Assembly (NCBI RefSeq): GCF_036379515.1
Contig: NZ_DASVGN010000033.1
Coordinates: 1 to 64,000, forward strand
Direction: 5' to 3'
Source of the DNA: Castellaniella sp036379515
GTDB lineage: Bacteria > Pseudomonadota > Gammaproteobacteria > Burkholderiales > Burkholderiaceae_B
DNA: 64,000 bases
Each line of letters starts with the position of its first letter. The stretch's first letter is position 1. Of the stretch, positions 44,813 through 52,298 are shown piece by piece. The position numbers and the translations under genes are program-made. The notes beneath the pieces are model-generated. The model saw only the letters and a program-made list of their open reading frames with translations, searched no databases and was not told the DNA's origin.

Positions 44813-45625
44813 TCATGAGTCTTCGGCAAGCACCAGATTATTTCCAGATTTTTGGAAAGAATAGATACCACACCCGAATTTCAGATCGTCTGTTATGCAG
44901 GTCGGATCAGCAATCTGATGCAAGATGCCAGAGTCGTCCACGTAGTCGAACCTAGTGAGGCTTAAACCATCCTGAGGGGACAACCATTCCAAGATCTGAT
45001 GAGGCCTGAAAACTCGATGTGCGTTGAAATGCACCTGTTCGCTACTCGCGATGGGAAAACTGATATATAGCCGCCCCCCTTCAGAGACCATGCGTATCAG
45101 GTTCCGAAACCCTTTTCGATGGCCATCAGGGTCAACCCTGTCTCCATAGCGGCCAAGACCAAAGTGCTCCAACGCATGCAGACAGGACACGGAGTCTGCC
45201 ATGCCAACAGAGACAGCAGCAGGGTCCATAAGATCTGACTTAAGGAACTTTATATTCTCGTGACCAGTGTTCTGCATTGCACGGACGTCCATGACCTCGA
45301 TTTCGCGAAAAGTCGCAACATGGGCGACAAAGCCATCCACTCGAGATCCAACGTCGATGTGACGCTTTGGCTGCGCTTGGTAAATGAAGGAGGCCACGAG
45401 CAAGTCCTGATGAAAATAGTGCCCGCTTGCTGTACCAGCCTGTTCCGTGTAGTCGGTGAGGATCGGATAGCTATGAGTTATAGCCCCGCCTGCCGCAATG
45501 AACCTGTTGCGCTCGCGGCGATATCGTGGATAGTACTTCAGGGCACGGAATAGGGTGGGATTAAAGCCACCAAGTAATGCCGCTTTATAAGCTGGCTTCA
45601 GTATCTTTTTCAAGTATTTGTTCAC
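44813..45625 (-). CDS. DUF268-type methyltransferase-like protein
   Basis: 270 residues. The middle shows a degenerate class I SAM pattern: RHIDVGSRVDGFVAHVATFREIEVMDVR, then SVSCLHALEHFGLGRYGD and FRNLIRMVSEGGRLYISFP. This combination is typical of the DUF268 family found in glycan loci. It starts 9 nt after the ABC exporter stop and ends 40 nt before the phase-variable FkbM gene. A sugar-modifying role is likely; the exact reaction is unknown. Confidence 0.8.
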   Translation of the reverse strand: MNKYLKKILKPAYKAALLGGFNPTLFRALKYYPRYRRERNRFIAAGGAITHSYPILTDYTEQAGTASGHYFHQDLLVASFIYQAQPKRHIDVGSRVDGFVAHVATFREIEVMDVRAMQNTGHENIKFLKSDLMDPAAVSVGMADSVSCLHALEHFGLGRYGDRVDPDGHRKGFRNLIRMVSEGGRLYISFPIASSEQVHFNAHRVFRPHQILEWLSPQDGLSLTRFDYVDDSGILHQIADPTCITDDLKFGCGIYSFQKSGNNLVLAEDS

Positions 45626-45634
45626 AGCACACCA

Positions 45635-47488
45635 TCAACCAGTAGATATTTGCATACGCGCAGCAAGCTCTTCGATGGTGAGTGCGGATACATCCCGCCC
45701 ATTGACCACATCCCCATAACTCCCTGCCCTGACCACTCGCCCGTGCCGCAATTCCACCACAAGATCACACCCTCGCAGCGTCGTCAGTCGGTGGGCAATG
45801 ATCAGCACCGTCAAATCGGGCCCCAGTCCTTCGATGCCGTCCATTACGGCCTGCTCAGTCTCGTTATCGAGTGCGCTGGTGGCTTCGTCAAAGATGATGA
45901 CTTCCGCCTGCTTGTAGAGCGCGCGAGCGATGCCGATGCGCTGACGCTGGCCACCGGAGAGGCGTACCCCACGCTCACCCACGAAGGTGTCATATCCGTC
46001 CCGCAGGGACTCAATGTAGCCGGCGATCTGCGCTCGATCTGCAGCCAGTTTCACCCGGTAGTGATCGATCTGGCCTGGGGGCACCCCAAAGGCAATATTC
46101 TCTGCGACCGTAGTATCAGCCAGGTAGATAGTCTGCGGTACGTGTGCGATACGACGCTGCCAGGCGCGCTGCGTCGCCGGCTCCAGGTGACGGTCATCAA
46201 TCCAGATGCCTCCTGTGGTAGGATGCAGCAGGCCCATGACGATATCCAGCAAAGTGCTTTTTCCGCTACCTGTGGCTCCCATGATGCCCACACGGCTACC
46301 GCGCGCAATGCGAAGATCGATGTCTCTCAGCACCTGTGGGCCGTCTACAACATACCGAAAGCCTAGGCCACGCAGCTCGATGGCACGTTCGAACGGAAGA
46401 GCCTCGGTAGATTCATATACGTCCGGATCAATCGGCTGGCCTATCAAGCCCAGCGCATCTTGCAATGAATGACGACCACTACGCAACTGCACGATAGCCT
46501 GATAACTTTGCTGCAGCACAGGCAGCAGGCGCTGGGCACCCAGTGCAAGAACCCCCAGCAAAGTAATGGTATTGCTGACTCCCCCTGGCTGCCGCGCCAT
46601 GGCATAGGCCAGGATAGCAATGAAAACCATGCCCAGCGCTTCTGCCGCATAGCGGGGCGCCCCAGCGATGACCAGGCTACCGGCCTGGGCGTGACGCAGC
46701 GGGACGTCGGCCTGTCGGTATTGCTGGCAATAGGTCGCTTGCGTGCCGTCGATCAGCACGTCGCGGATACCGCCCAAGCCTTCCTGCAGGACCTTGATGA
46801 CTTGATCGGATTCAGCCGCGATTTTTTGGCTGTAGAACAGCAGACGCCTGCGGCTGGCCAGAATGACCACCCCATAAATACCACCGAAGCCGAAAAATGC
46901 GATGATCGACATCATAGGGTCGACCGCCAGCAAGGCGGCAAGGATAGCCACCAGAATCACACTGCTGCTGGCGAGCGTCAGTACTGGGGTGAGGAAATAA
47001 TAGATGACGGCGGCAACCTTGCTCGTCACCCCGCTGATCACCTCGCTGCTGTTGCGCGAAACATGCACAGCATAAGGTTGGTACAGGGTGCGGCGATAGA
47101 TCTGGTAGCTGAAGTCCGCCCCAACTGCGAAAGACAGCTTGGTGCTGACGTAAAGCAGCAACAGACGCATGGCACCAGCCAGCAGCGCAGCAATGATGAA
47201 GGCAACGGTAACTGGCAATAGCAGCTGGGCGGGGGTAGCGATGTGCAGCCATGCCAGCACAGGCTGGATGGCGGGGTGTGCAAAGACCTTCTCTGGCTGG
47301 GTAAGCACGCCTAGAAAGGGCAGCACAGCGCCCAAGCTCAGGACTTCGGCAAAAGATGCCAGCACCATCAGGACCAACAATACGGCCAATTGGCGCTTGC
47401 GACGGGCGACCAGGTGCGACCAGAAACCACAGCCCAATTGCCAGAGCGTGGCGGGTGGTAGGGTGGTCTGTGTCGCCGTATTGCTCAC
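45635..47488 (-). CDS. PglK-like ABC exporter (permease-ATPase fusion)
   Basis: 617 residues: six membrane helices in the first 330 residues, then an ATPase domain with Walker A GIMGATGSGKSTLLDIVMGLL, signature VRLSGGQRQRIGIARALYK, Walker B VIIFDEATSALD and the H-loop in LIIAHRLTTL. This half-transporter layout and its place at the head of a PglC/D/E/F-like locus resemble PglK, which flips bacillosamine-headed oligosaccharides on undecaprenyl diphosphate. This gives the second glycan its own flippase, distinct from Wzx at 15303. ATG overlaps the MarR gene's TGA (ATGA). Confidence 0.88.
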   Translation of the reverse strand: MSNTATQTTLPPATLWQLGCGFWSHLVARRKRQLAVLLVLMVLASFAEVLSLGAVLPFLGVLTQPEKVFAHPAIQPVLAWLHIATPAQLLLPVTVAFIIAALLAGAMRLLLLYVSTKLSFAVGADFSYQIYRRTLYQPYAVHVSRNSSEVISGVTSKVAAVIYYFLTPVLTLASSSVILVAILAALLAVDPMMSIIAFFGFGGIYGVVILASRRRLLFYSQKIAAESDQVIKVLQEGLGGIRDVLIDGTQATYCQQYRQADVPLRHAQAGSLVIAGAPRYAAEALGMVFIAILAYAMARQPGGVSNTITLLGVLALGAQRLLPVLQQSYQAIVQLRSGRHSLQDALGLIGQPIDPDVYESTEALPFERAIELRGLGFRYVVDGPQVLRDIDLRIARGSRVGIMGATGSGKSTLLDIVMGLLHPTTGGIWIDDRHLEPATQRAWQRRIAHVPQTIYLADTTVAENIAFGVPPGQIDHYRVKLAADRAQIAGYIESLRDGYDTFVGERGVRLSGGQRQRIGIARALYKQAEVIIFDEATSALDNETEQAVMDGIEGLGPDLTVLIIAHRLTTLRGCDLVVELRHGRVVRAGSYGDVVNGRDVSALTIEELAARMQISTG

Positions 47489-47826
47489 GAGGCCTCTACT
47501 TCTGCTTTCAGCCGCTCGATCTCCACCTTCAGGTTCTCGTACTCCTGCATCTTGCGGCTCAGGAAATCGCGAGTCAGCTGGGCCTTGGCGGTAACGCCAG
47601 CAGGCGTCAACAGATAAGCGTATGACAGCTTGTTTTCGCTGTTTCTGAAGTTCTGCATCTTGAGCAGTCCTTTATCCAGCAAGGCCCGAACGCAGTAATT
47701 GGTCTTGCCCAGGCTCAAGCCCAAGGCGTGCGACAGCTCGCGCTGACTCAGGCTGGGGTCGGATTCCAGCAGGCGCAGCACCTTGAGGTGGCTTTCTTCG
47801 TGGGGAGTGAGCTGTAAATCTGTCAT
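47485..47826 (-). CDS. EPS-associated MarR-family regulator
   Basis: About 113 residues: a winged helix-turn-helix (LKVLRLLESDPSLSQRELSH, ALGLSLGKTNYCVRALLDKG, then a wing with NSENKLSYAYLLTPAG) and a C-terminal coiled coil (FLSRKMQEYENLKVEIERLKAE). This is the short MarR type found as first gene of exopolysaccharide operons. Start at 47826, right after the ops element; an ATG at 47871 would place ops inside the gene. No Shine-Dalgarno sequence is visible before 47826. Overlaps the exporter gene by 4 nt. Probably controls its own operon. Confidence 0.85.
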   Translation of the reverse strand: MTDLQLTPHEESHLKVLRLLESDPSLSQRELSHALGLSLGKTNYCVRALLDKGLLKMQNFRNSENKLSYAYLLTPAGVTAKAQLTRDFLSRKMQEYENLKVEIERLKAEVEAS

Positions 47827-47832
47827 GTTTGA

Positions 47833-47844
47833 CACGCTACCGCC
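47833..47844 (-). promoter_or_regulatory. ops element (RfaH recruitment site)
   Basis: On the minus strand the sequence reads GGCGGTAGCGTG, containing the full GGCGGTAG core of the E. coli ops pause/recruitment element. It lies 6 nt before the ATG of the MarR gene, at the head of a roughly 25-kb polysaccharide operon. A RfaH/NusG-like gene stands 3.7 kb away at 51508-52146. Confidence 0.8.
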
Positions 47845-47878
47845 GTGCTGTGACACGTTCAGCAAGCGCAAGACGCCT

Positions 47879-47893
47879 GTTCACGGCGTGAAC
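47879..47893. promoter_or_regulatory. candidate MarR operator near the operon promoter
   Basis: GTTCAC and GTGAAC form a dyad with a 3-nt centre (GTTCACGGCGTGAAC). Minus-strand TATGAT at 47897-47902 just upstream is a -10-like hexamer, so the dyad would cover the transcription start. No good -35 is seen. Autoregulation by the MarR protein is inference. Confidence 0.4.
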
Positions 47894-47983
47894 GCGATCA
47901 TAGCATGTGCCGACCGCAGTAACGGTAAAAACCTGCAGGGGGTGCGTCGTCGACGCCAGAAACGACAGCCCCACGGCGGGCAC

Positions 47984-50257
47984 TCACGCGCCGCCGCGTT
48001 CAAAAAGCGCTGCGACGTAAGACCACTCAGCCTGATTCGCCACACGATGCTGACGAATGGATTCAAGGTCGGGCTCCTCGTCCTCTTCATATTCCCGTGA
48101 TCGCTCGATGCCCTCCAGTTTCGACCACGCGCCATATTTGACGTCATCCATGTCCACCGAAACCAGTTCCTGGATTTCTTCGACGTCGATCAGGATTGCG
48201 TTCAGATGATCCTCATCGTCCGCGTGGTCGATCTCTTCAGCGCAGGCTGCGACGATATGGGTGAGCAGCACCCGAGCTTCGTGATCCGTCAAGGCGGGCA
48301 CGCCATTGGCCGACTTGTAAAGTTGCGCCATGTACAGGGCATCTTGCGAGTTGCGGATGTTCTCTATCATGGCCAACACCGCGCGCTTCAGGGTCTCCCC
48401 TTCCAGCAAGGCCAGCGCCATGTCGGTCAAATCCCCATAGCTTTGTTGCTTGCACCAGGCGCCCCAATCTGCTCGCCGCGCACGCTCTGCCAGCTTTTCC
48501 GTCAAGAGCCGCAGGTCGGCCGGTGAAAGATCGTTCCGGCATTCATTCAGTGTTCTCCAGAGACTGGCAAGGTGATCGGCCTCGCCCAGAACCTGTACGT
48601 ACCCCAGCCTGCCAAGCATCTCCTGCAAGCGCGGTGTCGCTACGTCCACACAGCGCTCCATGACGCGCAACAGCTCAGCCAATTGCGTCTTCGTCAGTGC
48701 AACGGCAGCCTGCTGCTTCAAGGTGAGCCGATGGAGCTGTTCTCCTTGCTCGTAGAACCGGACGCTGGAAATCAGGACGTCTTGCAAGCCGGGATGATGG
48801 GACATCAGCCCCTGCACCAGGTCGGCGACGCCTGGGTTGGCGAACTGCGACCAGATGGCTTGCCCATGCCTGAAGCTGGACACCAGGTTGGGCTCCAGTT
48901 CCGCCACCGCCGCCTGCAGGGCGTTAGGCTGTGGCAGGTGCCCGTGCATGTTCCGATAGAGCGTGCCAAACCCGTGCATCAAGGTGGGTTCGTCAATCGG
49001 CAAGGGGCCCAGCGCCAGGGTATACAGCAAGCATTGGGCTTCTTCGCTCAGGCGCAGGAACGTGCTCTCCCAATATCGGGTGGGGTCGTTCAGTTGCTGC
49101 AGCAGCCAGCCATGCACGTCGCTGGCGTCGTTGGCGCCAGGGTCGTTGAGGATGTTTTTCAACAACCTGGGGTTGAAGTGGCGATGCTCGATGATGCGCC
49201 GATACGACTTTCTCTGCACCAGAGCGCTTCGTTGACTGGGCGCTAGGCCGCTGTAGAACATCAGGTTGTACAGGATGTCGGCCTTGCTCCGTATGGGTGA
49301 TTTCAGGTATTCGATGGTCACGCCAAATTTCTGCTTTTTGACATCCAACCATGCGTTGAGCTTGGGCAACCGTTCAGCCGCTTGGCTGAGCACGTAGTCA
49401 CGGGTTGCCAGCAGCAGCTTCAGATTCCCATCTGAACGCAAAGCCTTATTGAGCAAGGTGACCAGTTCCTGCTCAAGGCCCAGTGCGTCTCGGGGATCCA
49501 GAAACGTGGCGCCAAGGAAATCATCCATGACGAAGCACTGCTTGCGCCCCGTCTGCAACAGGCTCCAGACGTCCTTGATGCTGGACATGTCGTGCAGGAA
49601 GTGAAACTCATAGCCATCCGCAGCCGCGAGCTGCAGCGACAGGTAGGTGCACGCGGTGGTCTTGCCCACTCCGGCGGCACCAGAGACCAGCAGCACGGCC
49701 TGCTGCTGCAGGTGCTGATACAGGCGATCGATCAGTGGGTGAACGACGAAATGCTCCATTTCCTGCTGCAACTCGGCCTGCCGGGCTGCACTCAGCTGCA
49801 ACAGCCCGTTGTGCAGGACGGCCTGTAATTGCGCCTCGTCTTGCAGCCACAGCTTGACGTGCCGCCGCAAGACCTGCGGATACCGGCCGAGCGCTGCATC
49901 TATGTCTTCGTGTCCCCAGATATCCCCTGTGCCTTTGCAATAGGGGGCCAGCAGCTCCAGTAATTCGTCTTTGTTCCCTGGAGTCAGCGCGCAGCTGGTG
50001 CACAGGATGTACCGACCAGGATTCAGTGCCTCTACCTTGGCACGCTCTTGCGCCACCGCTCGCCTCAGGTCGCGCCACTGCGCGTAATGCTTTGCCTGCC
50101 CGATGATCCTGACGCCACCTTCCTGGCAGCGAAAATCGATGCCAGAATCCGGACCAGGGGCAAAAAGCTCGAAGCGCACCGATAGATCCGCCCCGAGAAC
50201 GTCCGCACACAGATTTTCAAAATCCAGAGGACTCAGGGCGGCAAGATTGTGCGGCAT
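47984..50257 (-). CDS. restriction endonuclease-like / nSTAND NTPase fusion (probable phage defence)
   Basis: About 757 residues. Residues 8-60 carry a PD-(D/E)xK nuclease pattern of the Mrr type: SPLDFENLCADVLG, then GPDSGID (Asp37/Asp41) and IGQAKHY (Gln54, Lys56). From about residue 170 follows a P-loop NTPase of the nSTAND3 kind: Walker A SGAAGVGKTTACTYL (193-200), Walker B CFVMDDFLG (241-249) and LLLATRDY. After it comes a winged-helix-like segment and a long helical C-terminal part, with an acidic stretch near the end. STAND proteins sense a trigger through the C-terminal region and release an effector domain, here the nuclease. The start at 50257 (MPHNLAALSP) is chosen since homologues begin just before the DFENL motif; frames reach to 50344. 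It stands alone, next to HicAB, at the edge of the polysaccharide locus. Confidence 0.82.
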   Translation of the reverse strand: MPHNLAALSPLDFENLCADVLGADLSVRFELFAPGPDSGIDFRCQEGGVRIIGQAKHYAQWRDLRRAVAQERAKVEALNPGRYILCTSCALTPGNKDELLELLAPYCKGTGDIWGHEDIDAALGRYPQVLRRHVKLWLQDEAQLQAVLHNGLLQLSAARQAELQQEMEHFVVHPLIDRLYQHLQQQAVLLVSGAAGVGKTTACTYLSLQLAAADGYEFHFLHDMSSIKDVWSLLQTGRKQCFVMDDFLGATFLDPRDALGLEQELVTLLNKALRSDGNLKLLLATRDYVLSQAAERLPKLNAWLDVKKQKFGVTIEYLKSPIRSKADILYNLMFYSGLAPSQRSALVQRKSYRRIIEHRHFNPRLLKNILNDPGANDASDVHGWLLQQLNDPTRYWESTFLRLSEEAQCLLYTLALGPLPIDEPTLMHGFGTLYRNMHGHLPQPNALQAAVAELEPNLVSSFRHGQAIWSQFANPGVADLVQGLMSHHPGLQDVLISSVRFYEQGEQLHRLTLKQQAAVALTKTQLAELLRVMERCVDVATPRLQEMLGRLGYVQVLGEADHLASLWRTLNECRNDLSPADLRLLTEKLAERARRADWGAWCKQQSYGDLTDMALALLEGETLKRAVLAMIENIRNSQDALYMAQLYKSANGVPALTDHEARVLLTHIVAACAEEIDHADDEDHLNAILIDVEEIQELVSVDMDDVKYGAWSKLEGIERSREYEEDEEPDLESIRQHRVANQAEWSYVAALFERGGA

Positions 50258-50510
50258 GGGGTGGGGTCGAAGAGACGAAGTCGGTTTGGTCGGCGACGGT
50301 ATCGCAGGCATCTGAAACCGCCACACGGGTCTCGAAGCCGTCAATCAGCAGGGACCATAGCACGCACCCATCCGGACATCAACGGGGATTGATGCACGTG
50401 ACCCCCAAGTGGCAACTTCGCCCATCAACGCAAAACCGGATGCAACGCCGGCTGAGACTGTGCGAAAGTCAGCGAGAGGTGGTGTATCGCCTCATCTAGG
50501 ACAAGAAATA

Positions 50511-50529
50511 GCAACTAAAATTTAGTTGC
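50511..50529. promoter_or_regulatory. 19-bp palindrome, probable HicAB operator
   Basis: GCAACTAAAATTTAGTTGC has perfect 9-bp arms around a central A and ends 29 nt before the hicA ATG. Ribbon-helix-helix HicB antitoxins bind such dyads to repress their own operon. Binding is inferred from position and symmetry. Confidence 0.6.
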
Positions 50530-50558
50530 ATTCAAAAAGAAACCTGGCTATTATTCAT

Positions 50559-50828
50559 ATGACGAGACAGCAAAAATTGCTCCAGCGCTTCCTCAAATCA
50601 CCTCCTCCGGCTGACTTCCGCTTTGACGAGCTGGAAACGCTCCTGAGCAGCCTAGGGTTCAGATCGTATGAAAATGCGCGGAGCTCTTCGCATAAGCTCT
50701 TTATTCGTATCATGACAGCGGGCCGTGAATACAGAATTGTCTGCAGCCGGCCGCATCCTGGTGGGATATTGAAGGCTTATCAGATCAGGGCCATTCGGAG
50801 CCAGCTGCGCATATGGGAAATTCTATGA
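50559..50828 (+). CDS. hicA: HicA-type mRNA interferase toxin
   Basis: About 89 residues, one double-stranded RNA-binding-like fold. RFDELETLLSSLGFRSYENA and the catalytic His in RSSSHKLFIRI match HicA; GGILKAYQIRAIRSQL is the C-terminal helix. It would cut mRNA in the absence of HicB. Start at 50559 (MTRQQKLLQRF); the frame is open to 50526 but has no family residues there. Overlaps hicB by 4 nt (ATGA). Confidence 0.85.
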   Translation: MTRQQKLLQRFLKSPPPADFRFDELETLLSSLGFRSYENARSSSHKLFIRIMTAGREYRIVCSRPHPGGILKAYQIRAIRSQLRIWEIL

Positions 50829-51283
50829 GCAATACACTGGAATACCGTGGTTACCTGGGGTCAGTCGAGTTCAGCGCTGATGATCGATGCCTGTGTGGCA
50901 AGGTGGAATTTATCGATGCCCTGATCCTGTTCGACGGCACGTCGGTCGCGGAGCTAGAGCAGGCGTTCCATAGCGCGGTGGACGCCTACCTCCAGAGCTG
51001 TGTTGGTCGCCAAGTGGAGCCTGACCAGCCGTTCAAAGGAAGCTTCAATGTCCGTATCGGCGCCGGGCTACACAAACAGGCGGCTTACGAAGCCAAGCGG
51101 CAGGGGATTACCCTCAATGAGTTCGTGGCCCGATCAATCCAGGGTGCGCTGCCCAGCGAACCGCATGTGGCAACCACCCGCACACAGCAAGCGGCAGCGC
51201 GCCGGTTGGCAAAGCTCGGCGGTAGTTCACCCAATGCTGAACCAATACGCCGTCGTCGTTCCATTACTACAGCGCGAGCCTGA
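50825..51283 (+). CDS. hicB: HicB-type antitoxin
   Basis: About 152 residues. The N-terminal partially degraded RNase H-like HicB fold is seen in YRGYLGSVEFSADDRCLCGKV and GTSVAELEQAFHSAVDAYL. The C-terminal ribbon-helix-helix DNA-binding part is in SFNVRIGAGLHKQAAYEAKR and GITLNEFVARSIQGAL. Neutralises HicA and probably represses at the 50511 palindrome. Start overlaps the hicA stop. Confidence 0.88.
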   Translation: MSNTLEYRGYLGSVEFSADDRCLCGKVEFIDALILFDGTSVAELEQAFHSAVDAYLQSCVGRQVEPDQPFKGSFNVRIGAGLHKQAAYEAKRQGITLNEFVARSIQGALPSEPHVATTRTQQAAARRLAKLGGSSPNAEPIRRRRSITTARA

Positions 51284-51363
51284 AGGGAGCATCCCCTGGC
51301 GCCTACGCACAGCCCGAATCAAGGGGCCCAAGTCAGAGGCATGTTTGATGCGAATCACCATGA

Positions 51364-51438
51364 AAAATCCTCATCATCGAAAGGAAAAAGATAAGGCCTT
51401 CAGCTAAAGGCACAAAATCCTTACGATCGAAAGGAAAA
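51364..51438. repeat. two-copy 25-nt direct repeat downstream of hicB
   Basis: Units at 51364-51388 and 51414-51438 share AAAATCC and ATCGAAAGGAAAA with three differing bases between, period exactly 50 nt. They lie in the 224-nt gap between hicB and the RfaH-like gene. Function unknown. Confidence 0.5.
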
Positions 51439-51507
51439 TAACCGCTGGGCCGAACAATATCGGCCGCAAGGAGAGCCACTGCACACGCTAGAACAGTATG
51501 GCTTGAG

Positions 51508-52146
51508 CTACACCGGTGCTACCCGCGCAAACTCTACTTGCACGGACTGCGGTTTCCCCAGGATCTCCAGCAGCAGTGTCACGCGGTCTTTAGATACGGC
51601 CTGCACCAAGGCTTGCACGCCCGAAAAAGCGGGGTCCAGCAACTGCACGGCCATGCCCGGGGCATAGGGGCTGATTTTGTCCAGCGGTGCGGCTTCGCGC
51701 AGGCCTTCGGCCTGGCGGATGCCTTGCACGGCAGCGTTGGCCAAGGTGGCGGGCTGTTGACCGAACATGACGAGACGGCTGACACCCAGGGTGGAGCGCA
51801 CCACGGAAAGCGACTGCGTGGCCCGCGTGGGGCGCAGGAACAGGTAGCGCGGGAACATGGGTTCATGGATGACGTCAACGACGCCAGACTCAACAGGTGG
51901 GGTCGCGCGAGCCGAGGCACGTGCCAAGTCTTGCTGCACAGCGGGTGACGAGACGGGTTGGCGTGCCGCACCCCGGCGCGTGGGCTTCTTGAAGACCCGG
52001 AACAGCGGCAGGTAGACCTCGAAATCCTGGCGCTGCAGCTGTTCCTGGGCGATATGCTCGGCACGCGGCTTGGTGTGGGCCACGTACCAGAGGGTCGTGA
52101 CCGCCTGGGTGGAGGCCGTGGGGGTTGCAGGACCTGCAGAAGTCAT
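51508..52146 (-). CDS. rfaH: RfaH/NusG-like transcription antiterminator
   Basis: 212 residues. The NGN domain begins LWYVAHTKPRAEHIAQEQL, is interrupted by an alanine/proline-rich insertion of about 45 residues, and resumes at VIHEPMFPRYLFLRP. The C-terminal KOW-like domain is ISPYAPGMAVQLLDPAFSGVQALVQAV. Specialised NusG paralogues like RfaH bind RNA polymerase at ops and let it read through long, poorly translated operons. An ops site occurs 3.7 kb downstream on the same strand at the head of the glycan operon. The symbol is by family resemblance. Confidence 0.85.
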   Translation of the reverse strand: MTSAGPATPTASTQAVTTLWYVAHTKPRAEHIAQEQLQRQDFEVYLPLFRVFKKPTRRGAARQPVSSPAVQQDLARASARATPPVESGVVDVIHEPMFPRYLFLRPTRATQSLSVVRSTLGVSRLVMFGQQPATLANAAVQGIRQAEGLREAAPLDKISPYAPGMAVQLLDPAFSGVQALVQAVSKDRVTLLLEILGKPQSVQVEFARVAPV

Positions 52147-52181
52147 GGTGCGCGATGAGGGACGTCAGAGCCCTATTGTAG

Positions 52182-52207
52182 AAAAAAGCAGCCGCATACA
52201 GCGGCTG
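52182..52207 (-). terminator. intrinsic terminator after the NCS2 permease gene
   Basis: Minus strand: CAGCCGC, loop TGTAT, GCGGCTG, then C and six T. The 7-bp GC-rich stem plus T-run is a standard rho-independent terminator. It lies about 90 nt after the permease stop and 36 nt before the RfaH-like start. Confidence 0.85.
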
Positions 52208-52298
52208 GATCTCGCCAAAGAGGTGAGACTTCAGTCGGGCGAAGGGCCTCACCCGCAGACGAAGCCCCCCCTACAAACCAACCAGGTCGCACAGAAAG

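Noticed and set aside
50526..50554. TTGCAT-N17-TATTAT promoter match before hicA
   Set aside because: Its start point would fall on or after the hicA ATG at 50559, leaving no leader. The true promoter probably lies upstream and overlaps the 50511 palindrome.
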